Shown: piece after piece, positions 1 to 5,182 of the stretch | Layout of the letters: every line of letters starts with the position of its first letter | Position numbering within the stretch: the stretch's first letter is position 1 | Assembly: GCA_016919605.1 (NCBI GenBank) | Contig: JACXTQ010000148.1 | Span: forward strand, 1 to 5,763 | Reading direction: 5' to 3' | Source of the DNA: Methylovulum sp. | Lineage (GTDB): Bacteria > Pseudomonadota > Gammaproteobacteria > Methylococcales > Methylomonadaceae | Length of the DNA stretch: 5,763 nt | Program-made: the position numbers and the translations under genes | The notes under the pieces: generated by a model | What the model saw: the letters and a program-made list of their open reading frames with translations, nothing else | Database searches by the model: none | What the model was told of the DNA's origin: nothing

Positions 1-1
1 C

Positions 2-592
2 ACCCGTATTTTAAATGAAGCCCGCGAGGTGTTGCTCGACCCTGTTAAGCGCAAGCAGCACGATGACTGGATTATTGAGCAAGAGCGCAGGCACAAGCCT
101 CCTGGGCACACAGCCGCCAGTTCCGCCGATACCGCCGCATCTTCTAAAGAAGCCTCAGTCAGCGAACAAGTGATTGGGGTTTTTCGCGCGTTAAGCAACG
201 GCATTGCCCATGACACCGAAACGCAGTTGGTTTGGTGTCGGTTTGTTTTAGGGCAAAGCTGGCAGAGCGATAAAGTGGAGGGTGAGCCTGCCCTTTATGC
301 TTGGCAAGCCGCCCATGAGGCCGTACAGCTGTTTAACCAACAGGGCGGCCATGCGGGCCATCGCGACTGGCGGCTGCCCACCGTCAGTGAATTAAAGACC
401 TTACTAAACGGCCAAGCCGCCCAGCAAGGTTTTATTGATAGCCTTGTTTTTCCTAGCAATCCGCGCTGGCTTTGGACATCCTCGCCTTATGCAGGATATG
501 GCGGTGGCGCGTGGCTAGTGAACTTTAGCGAAGGCTTGGCAATCAATGATAACCCAAGCTTGCCGTGTGCCGTACGCCTAGTGCGTGGCTAA
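2..592 (+). CDS. J-domain/DUF1566 fusion protein, 5' end outside window
   Basis: Partial gene: the reading frame is open from base 2, so the real start lies upstream. A GTG at 29 falls inside conserved J-domain sequence and is not the start. The 196 visible residues have three parts. Residues 1-23 match the last helix of a DnaJ J-domain (EAREVLLDPVKRKQHDDW, compare EAYEVLSDPEKR.YD). Residues about 25-55 are a polar linker in which TAASS occurs twice. Residues about 57-196 form a DUF1566/Lcl C-terminal domain, with the hallmark DWRLPTVSELKTLL followed by a WLWTSS...AWLVNFSEG...CAVRLVRG ending. J-domains recruit and stimulate Hsp70 (DnaK). DUF1566 domains have a lectin/FGE-like fold and no settled general function. 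The HPD motif would lie upstream and cannot be checked. Inference: a class C J-protein with a DUF1566 client-binding or ligand-binding end. Domain calls are firm; the cellular role is unknown. Confidence 0.8.
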   Translation, partial: TRILNEAREVLLDPVKRKQHDDWIIEQERRHKPPGHTAASSADTAASSKEASVSEQVIGVFRALSNGIAHDTETQLVWCRFVLGQSWQSDKVEGEPALYAWQAAHEAVQLFNQQGGHAGHRDWRLPTVSELKTLLNGQAAQQGFIDSLVFPSNPRWLWTSSPYAGYGGGAWLVNFSEGLAINDNPSLPCAVRLVRG

Positions 593-600
593 AGGCATAG

Positions 601-624
601 GTGGTCGGCTTACCGACTGCCGAC
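601..624. other. Small inverted repeat in the intergenic gap
   Basis: GTCGGC (604-609) is complementary to GCCGAC (619-624) across a 9-base loop. GTCGG can alternatively pair with CCGAC (613-617) around a CTTA loop. It lies between the stop of the J-domain/DUF1566 gene and the M16 gene. No T-tract follows, so it is not a typical intrinsic terminator. It could be an mRNA-processing or pausing hairpin, or chance. Confidence 0.3.
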
Positions 625-658
625 ACAACCGCATCTATCCTAGAGGAAACCCAAACTT

Positions 659-1960
659 ATGCGTGTTTATTTACTTAGCTTCATCGTGTTAATGGTTAGC
701 CAAGCCGCCGGTGCGGCGGCTAAAATTGAACATTGGCAAACCCCGCAGGGCAGCCGTGTCTATTATGTCCATACCGAAGGCCTACCGATGGTGGACATTC
801 AAGTCCTGTTTGATGCCGGTAGCGCCCGTGATGGCGCACAGTTTGGCTTGGCGGCGTTAACCGCAGGGTTGCTGGACACTGGTGCAGGGGATTGGGATGC
901 CGATGCTATCGCTGACCGTTTTGAGAGTGTCGGTGCCAATTTTGGCGCAGGCAGTACCCTAGATAACGTGGTCGTATCTTTGCGCAGCCTGACCGAAAAA
1001 CCTTTGCTCGACAAAGCGTTGGAGACTATGCAAGTGATCCTGAGCAAGCCGCGTTTTGCCGCTGCTGATTTTGAGCGCGAAAAAAGCCGCACTTTGGCAG
1101 GGCTTAAGCAAGAGGAAGAATCCCCTGGCGATTTGGCGAAAATCGCCTTTTACCAAGCCTTGTACGGCAAACACCCTTACGCCCACCCTGATTCCGGCAC
1201 CTTAAGCACCGTGGCGGCTTTATCCCGCACAGACGTGCAACGGTTTTACCAAACTTATTATGTCGCCGCCAACGCCATTATCGTCATTGTCGGTGACTTA
1301 TCCGCCGAACAGGCCCAGCGTACCGCCGAGCAACTGGTGCAACATCTGCCTGTAGGCAAAAAGCCCGAAGCCTTGCCCGATGTGGCCATGCCCGTTAAAG
1401 GCAGCGAGCAGCATATTGAGTTCCCTTCCACCCAAACTCATGTCCTGGTCGGCTTGCCCGGTACTTACCGCAAAGATGCCGATTATTTCAGCCTGTATGT
1501 GGGCAACCACATCCTAGGTGGCGGCGGGCTGGTGTCTAAATTGTTTGACGAGGTGCGCGAAAAACGCGGCTTGGCCTATAGCGCTTCCAGTGCTTTCGTA
1601 CCTTTGTTAAGGCCGGGGCCGTTTTTAATCAGCCTGCAAACCCGCAACGACCAAACCCCCGAAGCCTTGAAAGTGCTGCATAAGACCCTCGCCGATTTTA
1701 TCGCCCAAGGCCCTAGCGAAGCGGAACTGAAAGCTGCCAAGCAAAACATCACCGGCGGTTTTGCCATGCGCTTTGACACTAACAAAAAACTCGCCAGCTA
1801 TGTCGGCATGATCGGCTTTTATGAGATGCCGTTGGATTATCTGGACACCTTCCAACAAAACATCGACAACGTCACCATTGCCTCCATCACCGATGCCTTA
1901 AAACGTCATGTTCCCTTGGCATTGTTGCAAACCGTGACGGTGGGCAAACGTGCAAAATAA
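659..1960 (+). CDS. M16-family protein lacking the zinc motif (inactive protease subunit), exported
   Basis: The 433-residue product has the size and two-lobed layout of bacterial M16B (pitrilysin/processing-peptidase-like) proteins. Residues 1-21 look like a signal peptide: MR, a hydrophobic run, then AAGAAA before K22. It should therefore act in the periplasm. Where active members have HxxEH (GLAHLLEH), this protein reads GLAALTAG (63-70), so both histidines and the glutamate are gone. The C-terminal lobe is well kept: GGGGLVSKLFDEVREKRGLAYS, with R303 and Y307 matching the R/Y pair that binds substrate in non-catalytic subunits. Known for the family: such subunits pair with an HxxEH subunit, usually encoded next door. 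No such partner lies directly upstream here, where a J-domain/DUF1566 gene sits instead. AGAGGA (642-647) stands 11 bases before the ATG. The 3' end overlaps rsmD by 11 bases. Family call is firm; loss of catalysis is inferred from the missing motif. Confidence 0.9.
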   Translation: MRVYLLSFIVLMVSQAAGAAAKIEHWQTPQGSRVYYVHTEGLPMVDIQVLFDAGSARDGAQFGLAALTAGLLDTGAGDWDADAIADRFESVGANFGAGSTLDNVVVSLRSLTEKPLLDKALETMQVILSKPRFAAADFEREKSRTLAGLKQEEESPGDLAKIAFYQALYGKHPYAHPDSGTLSTVAALSRTDVQRFYQTYYVAANAIIVIVGDLSAEQAQRTAEQLVQHLPVGKKPEALPDVAMPVKGSEQHIEFPSTQTHVLVGLPGTYRKDADYFSLYVGNHILGGGGLVSKLFDEVREKRGLAYSASSAFVPLLRPGPFLISLQTRNDQTPEALKVLHKTLADFIAQGPSEAELKAAKQNITGGFAMRFDTNKKLASYVGMIGFYEMPLDYLDTFQQNIDNVTIASITDALKRHVPLALLQTVTVGKRAK

Positions 1961-2504
1961 GCTTAGGATCATCGGCGGCGACTGGCGTAGCCGCCAAGTC
2001 CTGTTCGATGATGCCCCAGGCCTCAGGCCGACTCCGGCACGGGTGCGCGAGACGCTATTCAACTGGCTGCATTACGACATCATCGGCAGCCGTTGTCTGG
2101 ATTTATACGCAGGTAGCGGAGCGCTCAGTTTTGAGGCCGCTTCCAGAGGTGCAAAGACGGTGGTGCAAGTCGAACAAAACCCCGCCGTCTGCCGTTGCCT
2201 AAAAACCAACGCCGACAAGCTTGCCGCCCACCAGATCAAAATCGTCCAAACCGATGCTTTGCGCTATTTGGCCGGTAATGCCGAAGCCTTTGATATTGTC
2301 TTCATCGACCCGCCGTTTGGTTTAGGGCTGGCGGTGCAAAGTTGCCAGTGGCTAGAGGATAAAGGCTGGTTAAGCCCAGAGGCAAAAATCTATGTGGAAG
2401 CGGCCAGCGGCCAAGCGTTGGAGGGGATGCCGGAGAACTGGCAGTTGTTAAAGGATAAAGTGGCGGGGGATGTGGCTTATCGGTTGTTTGGACGGTTGGG
2501 ATAA
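1950..2504 (+). CDS. rsmD: 16S rRNA (guanine(966)-N(2))-methyltransferase RsmD
   Basis: The 184-residue protein matches RsmD in length and motifs. RsmD transfers a methyl group from S-adenosylmethionine to N2 of G966 in 16S rRNA during assembly of the 30S subunit. Visible features are an N-terminal RIIGGDWRSR, then LRPTPARVRETLFNWL (25-40), SAM-binding motif I DLYAGSGAL (51-59), the acidic residue E75 after the second strand, D102 in QTDAL, and the catalytic DPPF (120-123). Translation is assigned to GTG at 1950, because this start gives the canonical N-terminus. It lies inside the 3' end of the M16 gene with an 11-base overlap, which suggests translational coupling. No strong Shine-Dalgarno sequence is seen; GACGGTGGG just upstream is the best candidate. 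In many gammaproteobacteria rsmD is followed by coaD; here a convergent toxin-antitoxin pair follows 29 bases later. Confidence 0.95.
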   Translation: MQNKLRIIGGDWRSRQVLFDDAPGLRPTPARVRETLFNWLHYDIIGSRCLDLYAGSGALSFEAASRGAKTVVQVEQNPAVCRCLKTNADKLAAHQIKIVQTDALRYLAGNAEAFDIVFIDPPFGLGLAVQSCQWLEDKGWLSPEAKIYVEAASGQALEGMPENWQLLKDKVAGDVAYRLFGRLG

Positions 2505-2533
2505 GACCAAATGATTGTGGAGCCGTAGCGTTA

Positions 2534-2896
2534 TCAAAACTTACTTGCCAACTTTTTATCCAGTGTCAATAATTCAAGCTGATGATATTTTGTGGTTGCA
2601 GCGATAATCGAATCAGGCAGTTTAGTTTTATGGACGTATCTAAACGCAATGGTTTCATCTTCAATATCTGGCGTGATCGCTAAATACGCCATGCGTTCCA
2701 ATAATGATTCAATAGCGGCTTTATCCATAGCTGTCAATGCAGGATAGCTCAATAACTCCATACGGGTTATCGAGCTATATGCGCATTCTTTGATAGTGAT
2801 TTGTTTGGTTTGCAATAACGCCAAAACGCTTGGGTTGCGCTCGTATAAGCCAATGATGACATGGGTATCCAACAGATATTTAATTCCACTCGTCAC
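2534..2896 (-). CDS. VapC-like PIN-domain toxin
   Basis: A 120-residue PIN-domain protein, probably the ribonuclease toxin of a type II toxin-antitoxin pair. VapC toxins cut specific RNAs (often tRNAs or rRNA) with a Mg2+-binding acidic cluster. The expected acidic residues are present: D10 in KYLLDTHVI, E47 in SSITRMELLSYP, D95 in KLPDSIIAATT and D113 in LLTLDKKL. The fold therefore looks intact and the enzyme probably active. The start is taken as GTG (2894-2896), which overlaps the last 17 bases of the antitoxin gene. It leaves six residues before the conserved YLLD strand, and no ATG is available nearby. The gene is transcribed toward rsmD and ends 29 bases from it. The stretch is AT-rich relative to its surroundings (23 of 60 bases G/C at 2581-2640), suggesting acquisition. 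RNA target unknown. Confidence 0.88.
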   Translation of the reverse strand: MTSGIKYLLDTHVIIGLYERNPSVLALLQTKQITIKECAYSSITRMELLSYPALTAMDKAAIESLLERMAYLAITPDIEDETIAFRYVHKTKLPDSIIAATTKYHQLELLTLDKKLASKF

Positions 2897-3110
2897 GCAA
2901 CGCCTTTTGTATATCTAGCGGATCTTGACCCTTAAAGCAGGCTATTTCCGGCAAAGTGGCCATTATATCGATTAATAATCCAGAGTCTTTTTTCTCTTTA
3001 ATGTAACCGTTAATTAGCCGCTTAATAATCTCATGGGGTGAGCTATGTTCTTGCTGTGCCACGGCATTCAGGGCCGTTTCCAATTCGGGGTCAAGGTCGA
3101 TAGTCAGCAT
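2880..3110 (-). CDS. Ribbon-helix-helix antitoxin, VapB-like partner of the PIN toxin
   Basis: A 76-residue protein. The N-terminal part, MLTIDLDPELETALNAVAQQ followed by a Ser/Pro turn and EIIKRLINGYIKE (to about residue 39), reads as a ribbon-helix-helix (CopG/Arc-type) DNA-binding domain: one short strand and two helices. The remaining tail (about 45-76, with DIQKALRDEWN at the end) would be the part that wraps and blocks the toxin. Its position directly before, and overlapping, a PIN toxin supports the role. Known for the family: the antitoxin dimer binds its own promoter and represses the pair, more strongly with toxin bound. The ATG is preceded by AAGAGA about 8 bases upstream. RHH antitoxins diverge quickly, so the exact subfamily is not assigned. 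Confidence 0.82.
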   Translation of the reverse strand: MLTIDLDPELETALNAVAQQEHSSPHEIIKRLINGYIKEKKDSGLLIDIMATLPEIACFKGQDPLDIQKALRDEWN

Positions 3111-3129
3111 GGGGATTCTCTTAAAGCGG

Positions 3130-3158
3130 AATATAGTTAATACAAAAAAATTAGAGAA
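3130..3158 (-). promoter_or_regulatory. Possible promoter of the toxin-antitoxin pair
   Basis: On the minus strand TATATT (3135-3130) resembles a -10 box about 20 bases before the antitoxin ATG. TTCTCT (3158-3153), 17 bases upstream, is a poor -35 match. The AT-rich gap is the only place a dedicated promoter could sit, since the pair begins 53 bases after the upstream gene ends. No clear long operator palindrome is seen. Confidence 0.28.
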
Positions 3159-3164
3159 ACCTCT
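3144..3164 (-). terminator. Weak terminator-like hairpin after the CPXCG gene
   Basis: On the minus strand AGAG-GTTT-CTCT (3164-3153) forms a 4-bp stem that overlaps the TAA stop of the CPXCG gene. It is followed by AA and a run of seven T (3150-3144). The U-tract is good but the stem is very short, so termination would be partial at best. The same bases overlap the possible promoter of the next gene pair. Confidence 0.22.
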
Positions 3165-3355
3165 TACTCATCATCAGAGCGTACCAGCAACTCAATTATC
3201 TCGCCATCTTCAACGCTAACAAAAATCTCGATAGGTTTACAGCAGACTTGGCAGTCTTCGATATAAGACTGCTCTGCCACCGAGGTGTCAACCACGATGT
3301 CGATGTCTTCACCGCAATAAGGGCATTGTATGGGGGTGGTTTGGAGTGCGTACAT
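3164..3355 (-). CDS. CPXCG motif-containing cysteine-rich protein
   Basis: A 63-residue protein matching the small CPXCG cysteine-rich family, which is common in gammaproteobacteria. C11-P-Y-C14-G and C35-QV-C38 form two CxxC knuckles, consistent with a single bound zinc (zinc-ribbon-like); C39 is an extra cysteine. Between them is an acidic stretch (EDIDIVVD...YIEDC), followed by IEIFVSVEDGEII and an acidic C-terminus RSDDE. No signal peptide or membrane segment is present, so it is probably cytoplasmic. Its function is not established, and I do not assign one. The ATG lacks a clear Shine-Dalgarno sequence; the bases before it are CCCCTCT. It is separated from the sigma-54 activator gene by a 78-base gap carrying a strong palindrome, so it is probably its own transcription unit. 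Family assignment is firm. Confidence 0.87.
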   Translation of the reverse strand: MYALQTTPIQCPYCGEDIDIVVDTSVAEQSYIEDCQVCCKPIEIFVSVEDGEIIELLVRSDDE

Positions 3356-3391
3356 AGAGGGGCTTATAAAGGCCTAGAAGGGCGGGCAGGA

Positions 3392-3421
3392 AGGGGCGCA
3401 CAGGCTAGCCTGTGCGCCCTT
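3392..3421 (-). terminator. Long perfect palindrome, likely hairpin terminator of the activator gene
   Basis: GGGCGCACAGGCT (3394-3406) is followed directly by its exact reverse complement (3407-3419), a 26-base perfect palindrome. One G-U and one A-U pair extend it to 3392 and 3421. Folded as RNA it gives about 13 G/C-rich pairs, less the central CUAG loop. It starts 13 bases after the stop of the sigma-54 activator on the minus strand, the usual place for a terminator. However, the bases after the stem on that strand (CCTGCCCGCC) hold no U-tract. It may stop transcription weakly, protect the 3' end of the mRNA, or be a dispersed repeat. Confidence 0.5.
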
Positions 3422-3433
3422 GAAAGCCTACTG

Positions 3434-4393
3434 TTAACCGGCCGTAAAGCCGTGTTTTTGCATCCGGTACAGCAAGGTGTCGCGGCTAAGGCCGAGCAGC
3501 TTGGCGGATTGGCTACGGTTGCCTTTGGTGCGGCTTAGGGCTTGGTTGATTAAGTCGGCTTCTAAGGTGTCCAACTGCAAGCCGGTGTCTGGTAGGATAA
3601 AGCCCGTGGTTTTGCTGTTGTTGGTAGTGGGGTTGCGGAACTCGCTGGGCAAGTTTTCCACTTCAATCATCCGACCGGACAACAGGATGCTTAACCGCTC
3701 GCACAGGTTGCGCAATTCGCGGATATTGCCCGGCCATTTATAGGCTTTCAGCACTTTCAGCGCAGGTTTGCTAAATTGCGGTGGCTTAATGGCGTGCAGA
3801 TCGGCAAAGTGTTTAAGGAAATGTTTGACTAGATGCTCAATGTCTTCGCTACGTTTGGCTAAAGGCGGCAACTCTATCGGCACGACATTGAGGCGATAGT
3901 ATAAGTCTTGGCGGAACTCGCCGGCTTTAATTTGCTCGCTCAAATCCGAGTTGGTGGCGGCAATGACGCGCACATCGACTTTGTAAGCGGTAGTTTCGCC
4001 CACGGGCAAGCATTCGCCAGAGTCGAGAAAGCGCAACAGCTTGCCTTGTACGGCTAAGGGCAGGGAGTTGATTTCATCCAAAAATAACGTGCCGCCATCA
4101 GCGGCTTTGAACAGGCCTTGGGAATTGGCCGTGGCACCGGTAAACGCGCCTTTTTTATGGCCGAACAATTCCGATTCGATCAGGCCTTCCGGTAAGGCGG
4201 CGCAGTTGATGGTGACGAATTTTTTGCTGGCACGTGGGCTGCCTTTTTGAATCGCCGTGGCCAATACTTCTTTACCCGTGCCAGTTTCGCCTTTAATCAG
4301 GATGGTGACATCCGTGGAGGCGGCAATTTTGGCACTACGAATTAAGGAATCCAGTTCAGGGGATTGACCGATAATGGAACTAAAATGATCCAT
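3434..4393 (-). CDS. Stand-alone sigma-54-dependent activator (AAA+ plus Fis-type HTH)
   Basis: A 319-residue bacterial enhancer-binding protein that would use ATP hydrolysis to open promoters held by sigma-54 RNA polymerase. The AAA+ domain starts almost at once (IIGQSPEL, 7-14). It contains Walker A GETGTGKE (35-42), the sigma-54-contacting loop GAFTGA (82-87), Walker B GGTLFLDE (100-107), sensor I ATN (146-148), arginine-finger region FRQDLYYRLN (160-169) and sensor II WPGNIREL (220-227). A linker (about 253-274) leads to a Fis-type helix-turn-helix (277-316: GNRSQSAKLLGLSRDTLLYRM). All catalytic motifs are intact. There is no receiver, GAF, PAS or other sensory domain; length and layout resemble PspF or HrpR/S, but nothing identifies it as PspF. 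It follows the membrane protein gene after 8 bases, with AGAGG (4403-4399) five bases before the ATG. Target promoters are not visible here. Confidence 0.93.
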   Translation of the reverse strand: MDHFSSIIGQSPELDSLIRSAKIAASTDVTILIKGETGTGKEVLATAIQKGSPRASKKFVTINCAALPEGLIESELFGHKKGAFTGATANSQGLFKAADGGTLFLDEINSLPLAVQGKLLRFLDSGECLPVGETTAYKVDVRVIAATNSDLSEQIKAGEFRQDLYYRLNVVPIELPPLAKRSEDIEHLVKHFLKHFADLHAIKPPQFSKPALKVLKAYKWPGNIRELRNLCERLSILLSGRMIEVENLPSEFRNPTTNNSKTTGFILPDTGLQLDTLEADLINQALSRTKGNRSQSAKLLGLSRDTLLYRMQKHGFTAG

Positions 4394-4398
4394 AGGAA

Positions 4399-4403
4399 CC
4401 TCT
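4399..4403 (-). promoter_or_regulatory. Ribosome binding site of the activator, overlapping the upstream stop
   Basis: AGAGG on the minus strand lies five bases before the activator ATG and shares its first two bases with the TAG stop (4404-4402) of the membrane protein gene. Ribosomes finishing the upstream gene would land on this site. It fixes the ATG at 4393 as the start and excludes an N-terminal sensory domain, because there is no room for one. Confidence 0.65.
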
Positions 4404-5133
4404 AATGTAGGGCTGAATGGTGGGTGGTTATTGCCATCGGGTTCAATTGAGGCAACGCCGCTAACAAGGCTAAAACAATCATAAACAAACCAATTGCTTG
4501 TTTAAAGCGTTGCATACGCGATAGCCGTGTCAATATCCCTGTCATTATACCCACTCCCATTACTGCGGGTAAAGTACCTAATCCAAAAGATAGCATGGTC
4601 AACGCGCTTTTGCCGACATCGCCTGCGGTTGCCGCCAGCGCCAAGGCTGCATAAACCAAACCGCAGGGCAACCAACCCCAGACCATGCCGAACAGGAAAG
4701 CATGGCTGCGGGTCTTGACCGGAATGAGTTTGCGCCCGAACGGCTCTATCCTTTTCCACAAGTGCATCCCGGCCTTTTCGATATAGGCAAAGCGCGGGAA
4801 CCAGCCGGCAATATAAAGCCCTGCCCCCGCCATAATTACCGCCGACAATATTTGCAAGAGCCGATGCCCGTGGATTTCGCCCATTTGCAAGATAGCCAGG
4901 GATTGAATCAGCCCCGCCAAGCCGCCCGCCATCGTGTAACTGGCAATGCGCCCTAGGTTGTAATTGAAGACGAACGGCAACAACAGGGCTTTTTTATGGC
5001 GGATTTCCGGGCTTAGGCTTAAGGTCAGGGTGCCGATGATCGAGCCGCACATGCTGATACAGTGCAGGCTGCTGACCAGCCCCATGATAAAAGCCACCAG
5101 ATAGGAGCTGGTAAAGGCGGGGTCAAAGAACAT
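4402..5133 (-). CDS. DsbD_2 / TauE-SafE-like membrane protein, probable metal or thiol transport
   Basis: A 243-residue inner-membrane protein with about six hydrophobic segments (roughly 11-36, 50-80, 92-112, 145-170, 175-200, 213-232). It carries the motif pair typical of the DsbD_2/'sulfite exporter TauE/SafE' group: LHCISMCG (23-30) in the first segment and WGWLPCGLVY (152-161) in the fourth. Between them lies the usual basic loop (HLWKRIEPFGRKLIP, 124-138) preceding the second motif. The paired cysteines in the membrane suggest metal or thiol chemistry. Relatives often sit near cbb3 oxidase assembly genes and are thought to serve copper delivery or cytochrome maturation. That is family context only: no oxidase gene is in view. 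It ends 8 bases before the sigma-54 activator and begins 49 bases after pyrF. The Shine-Dalgarno match (GCGGG) is weak. The automatic name 'sulfite exporter' should not be read as function. Confidence 0.87.
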   Translation of the reverse strand: MFFDPAFTSSYLVAFIMGLVSSLHCISMCGSIIGTLTLSLSPEIRHKKALLLPFVFNYNLGRIASYTMAGGLAGLIQSLAILQMGEIHGHRLLQILSAVIMAGAGLYIAGWFPRFAYIEKAGMHLWKRIEPFGRKLIPVKTRSHAFLFGMVWGWLPCGLVYAALALAATAGDVGKSALTMLSFGLGTLPAVMGVGIMTGILTRLSRMQRFKQAIGLFMIVLALLAALPQLNPMAITTHHSALH

Positions 5134-5164
5134 AGATTACCCGCATCACTACCGAGTCAATAGT

Positions 5165-5174
5165 TAACATGTTA
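5165..5174. other. 10-base palindrome in the gap before the membrane protein gene
   Basis: TAACATGTTA is a perfect 10-base palindrome about 31 bases upstream of the membrane protein ATG, in the 49-base gap after pyrF. TTGACT (5160-5155, minus strand) lies beside it, but no -10 box is spaced to match before the ATG. It could be an operator half-pair or chance in AT-rich DNA. Confidence 0.22.
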
Positions 5175-5182
5175 TGATTATT

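Noticed and set aside
440..592. DUF1566 C-terminus as the variable protein of a diversity-generating retroelement.
   Set aside because: DGR targets often carry this fold at their C-terminus. However, no template repeat, reverse transcriptase or AAC-rich variable stretch is present in the window.
29..592. Treating GTG at 29 as the start of a complete DUF1566 protein.
   Set aside because: The frame is open upstream and encodes TRILNEARE, which continues the J-domain helix, so the gene begins outside the window.
3248..3538. Plus-strand open frame of 96 codons opposite the CPXCG gene and the activator end.
   Set aside because: It runs antisense across two well-supported genes and the palindrome, and its product resembles no family.
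3622..3636. TGGTAGTGGGGTTGC on the plus strand resembles a sigma-54 -24/-12 element (GG and GC ten bases apart).
   Set aside because: It lies antisense inside the activator coding region with no gene downstream on that strand, so it is most likely a chance match.
4225..4240. TGGCACGTGGGCTGC on the plus strand, another sigma-54-like match.
   Set aside because: It lies in the coding sequence for the AAA+ domain, antisense, with no gene for it to drive.
3434..4393. Naming the activator pspF.
   Set aside because: Architecture and length fit, but there is no pspA or other phage-shock gene nearby, and many unrelated activators share this layout.
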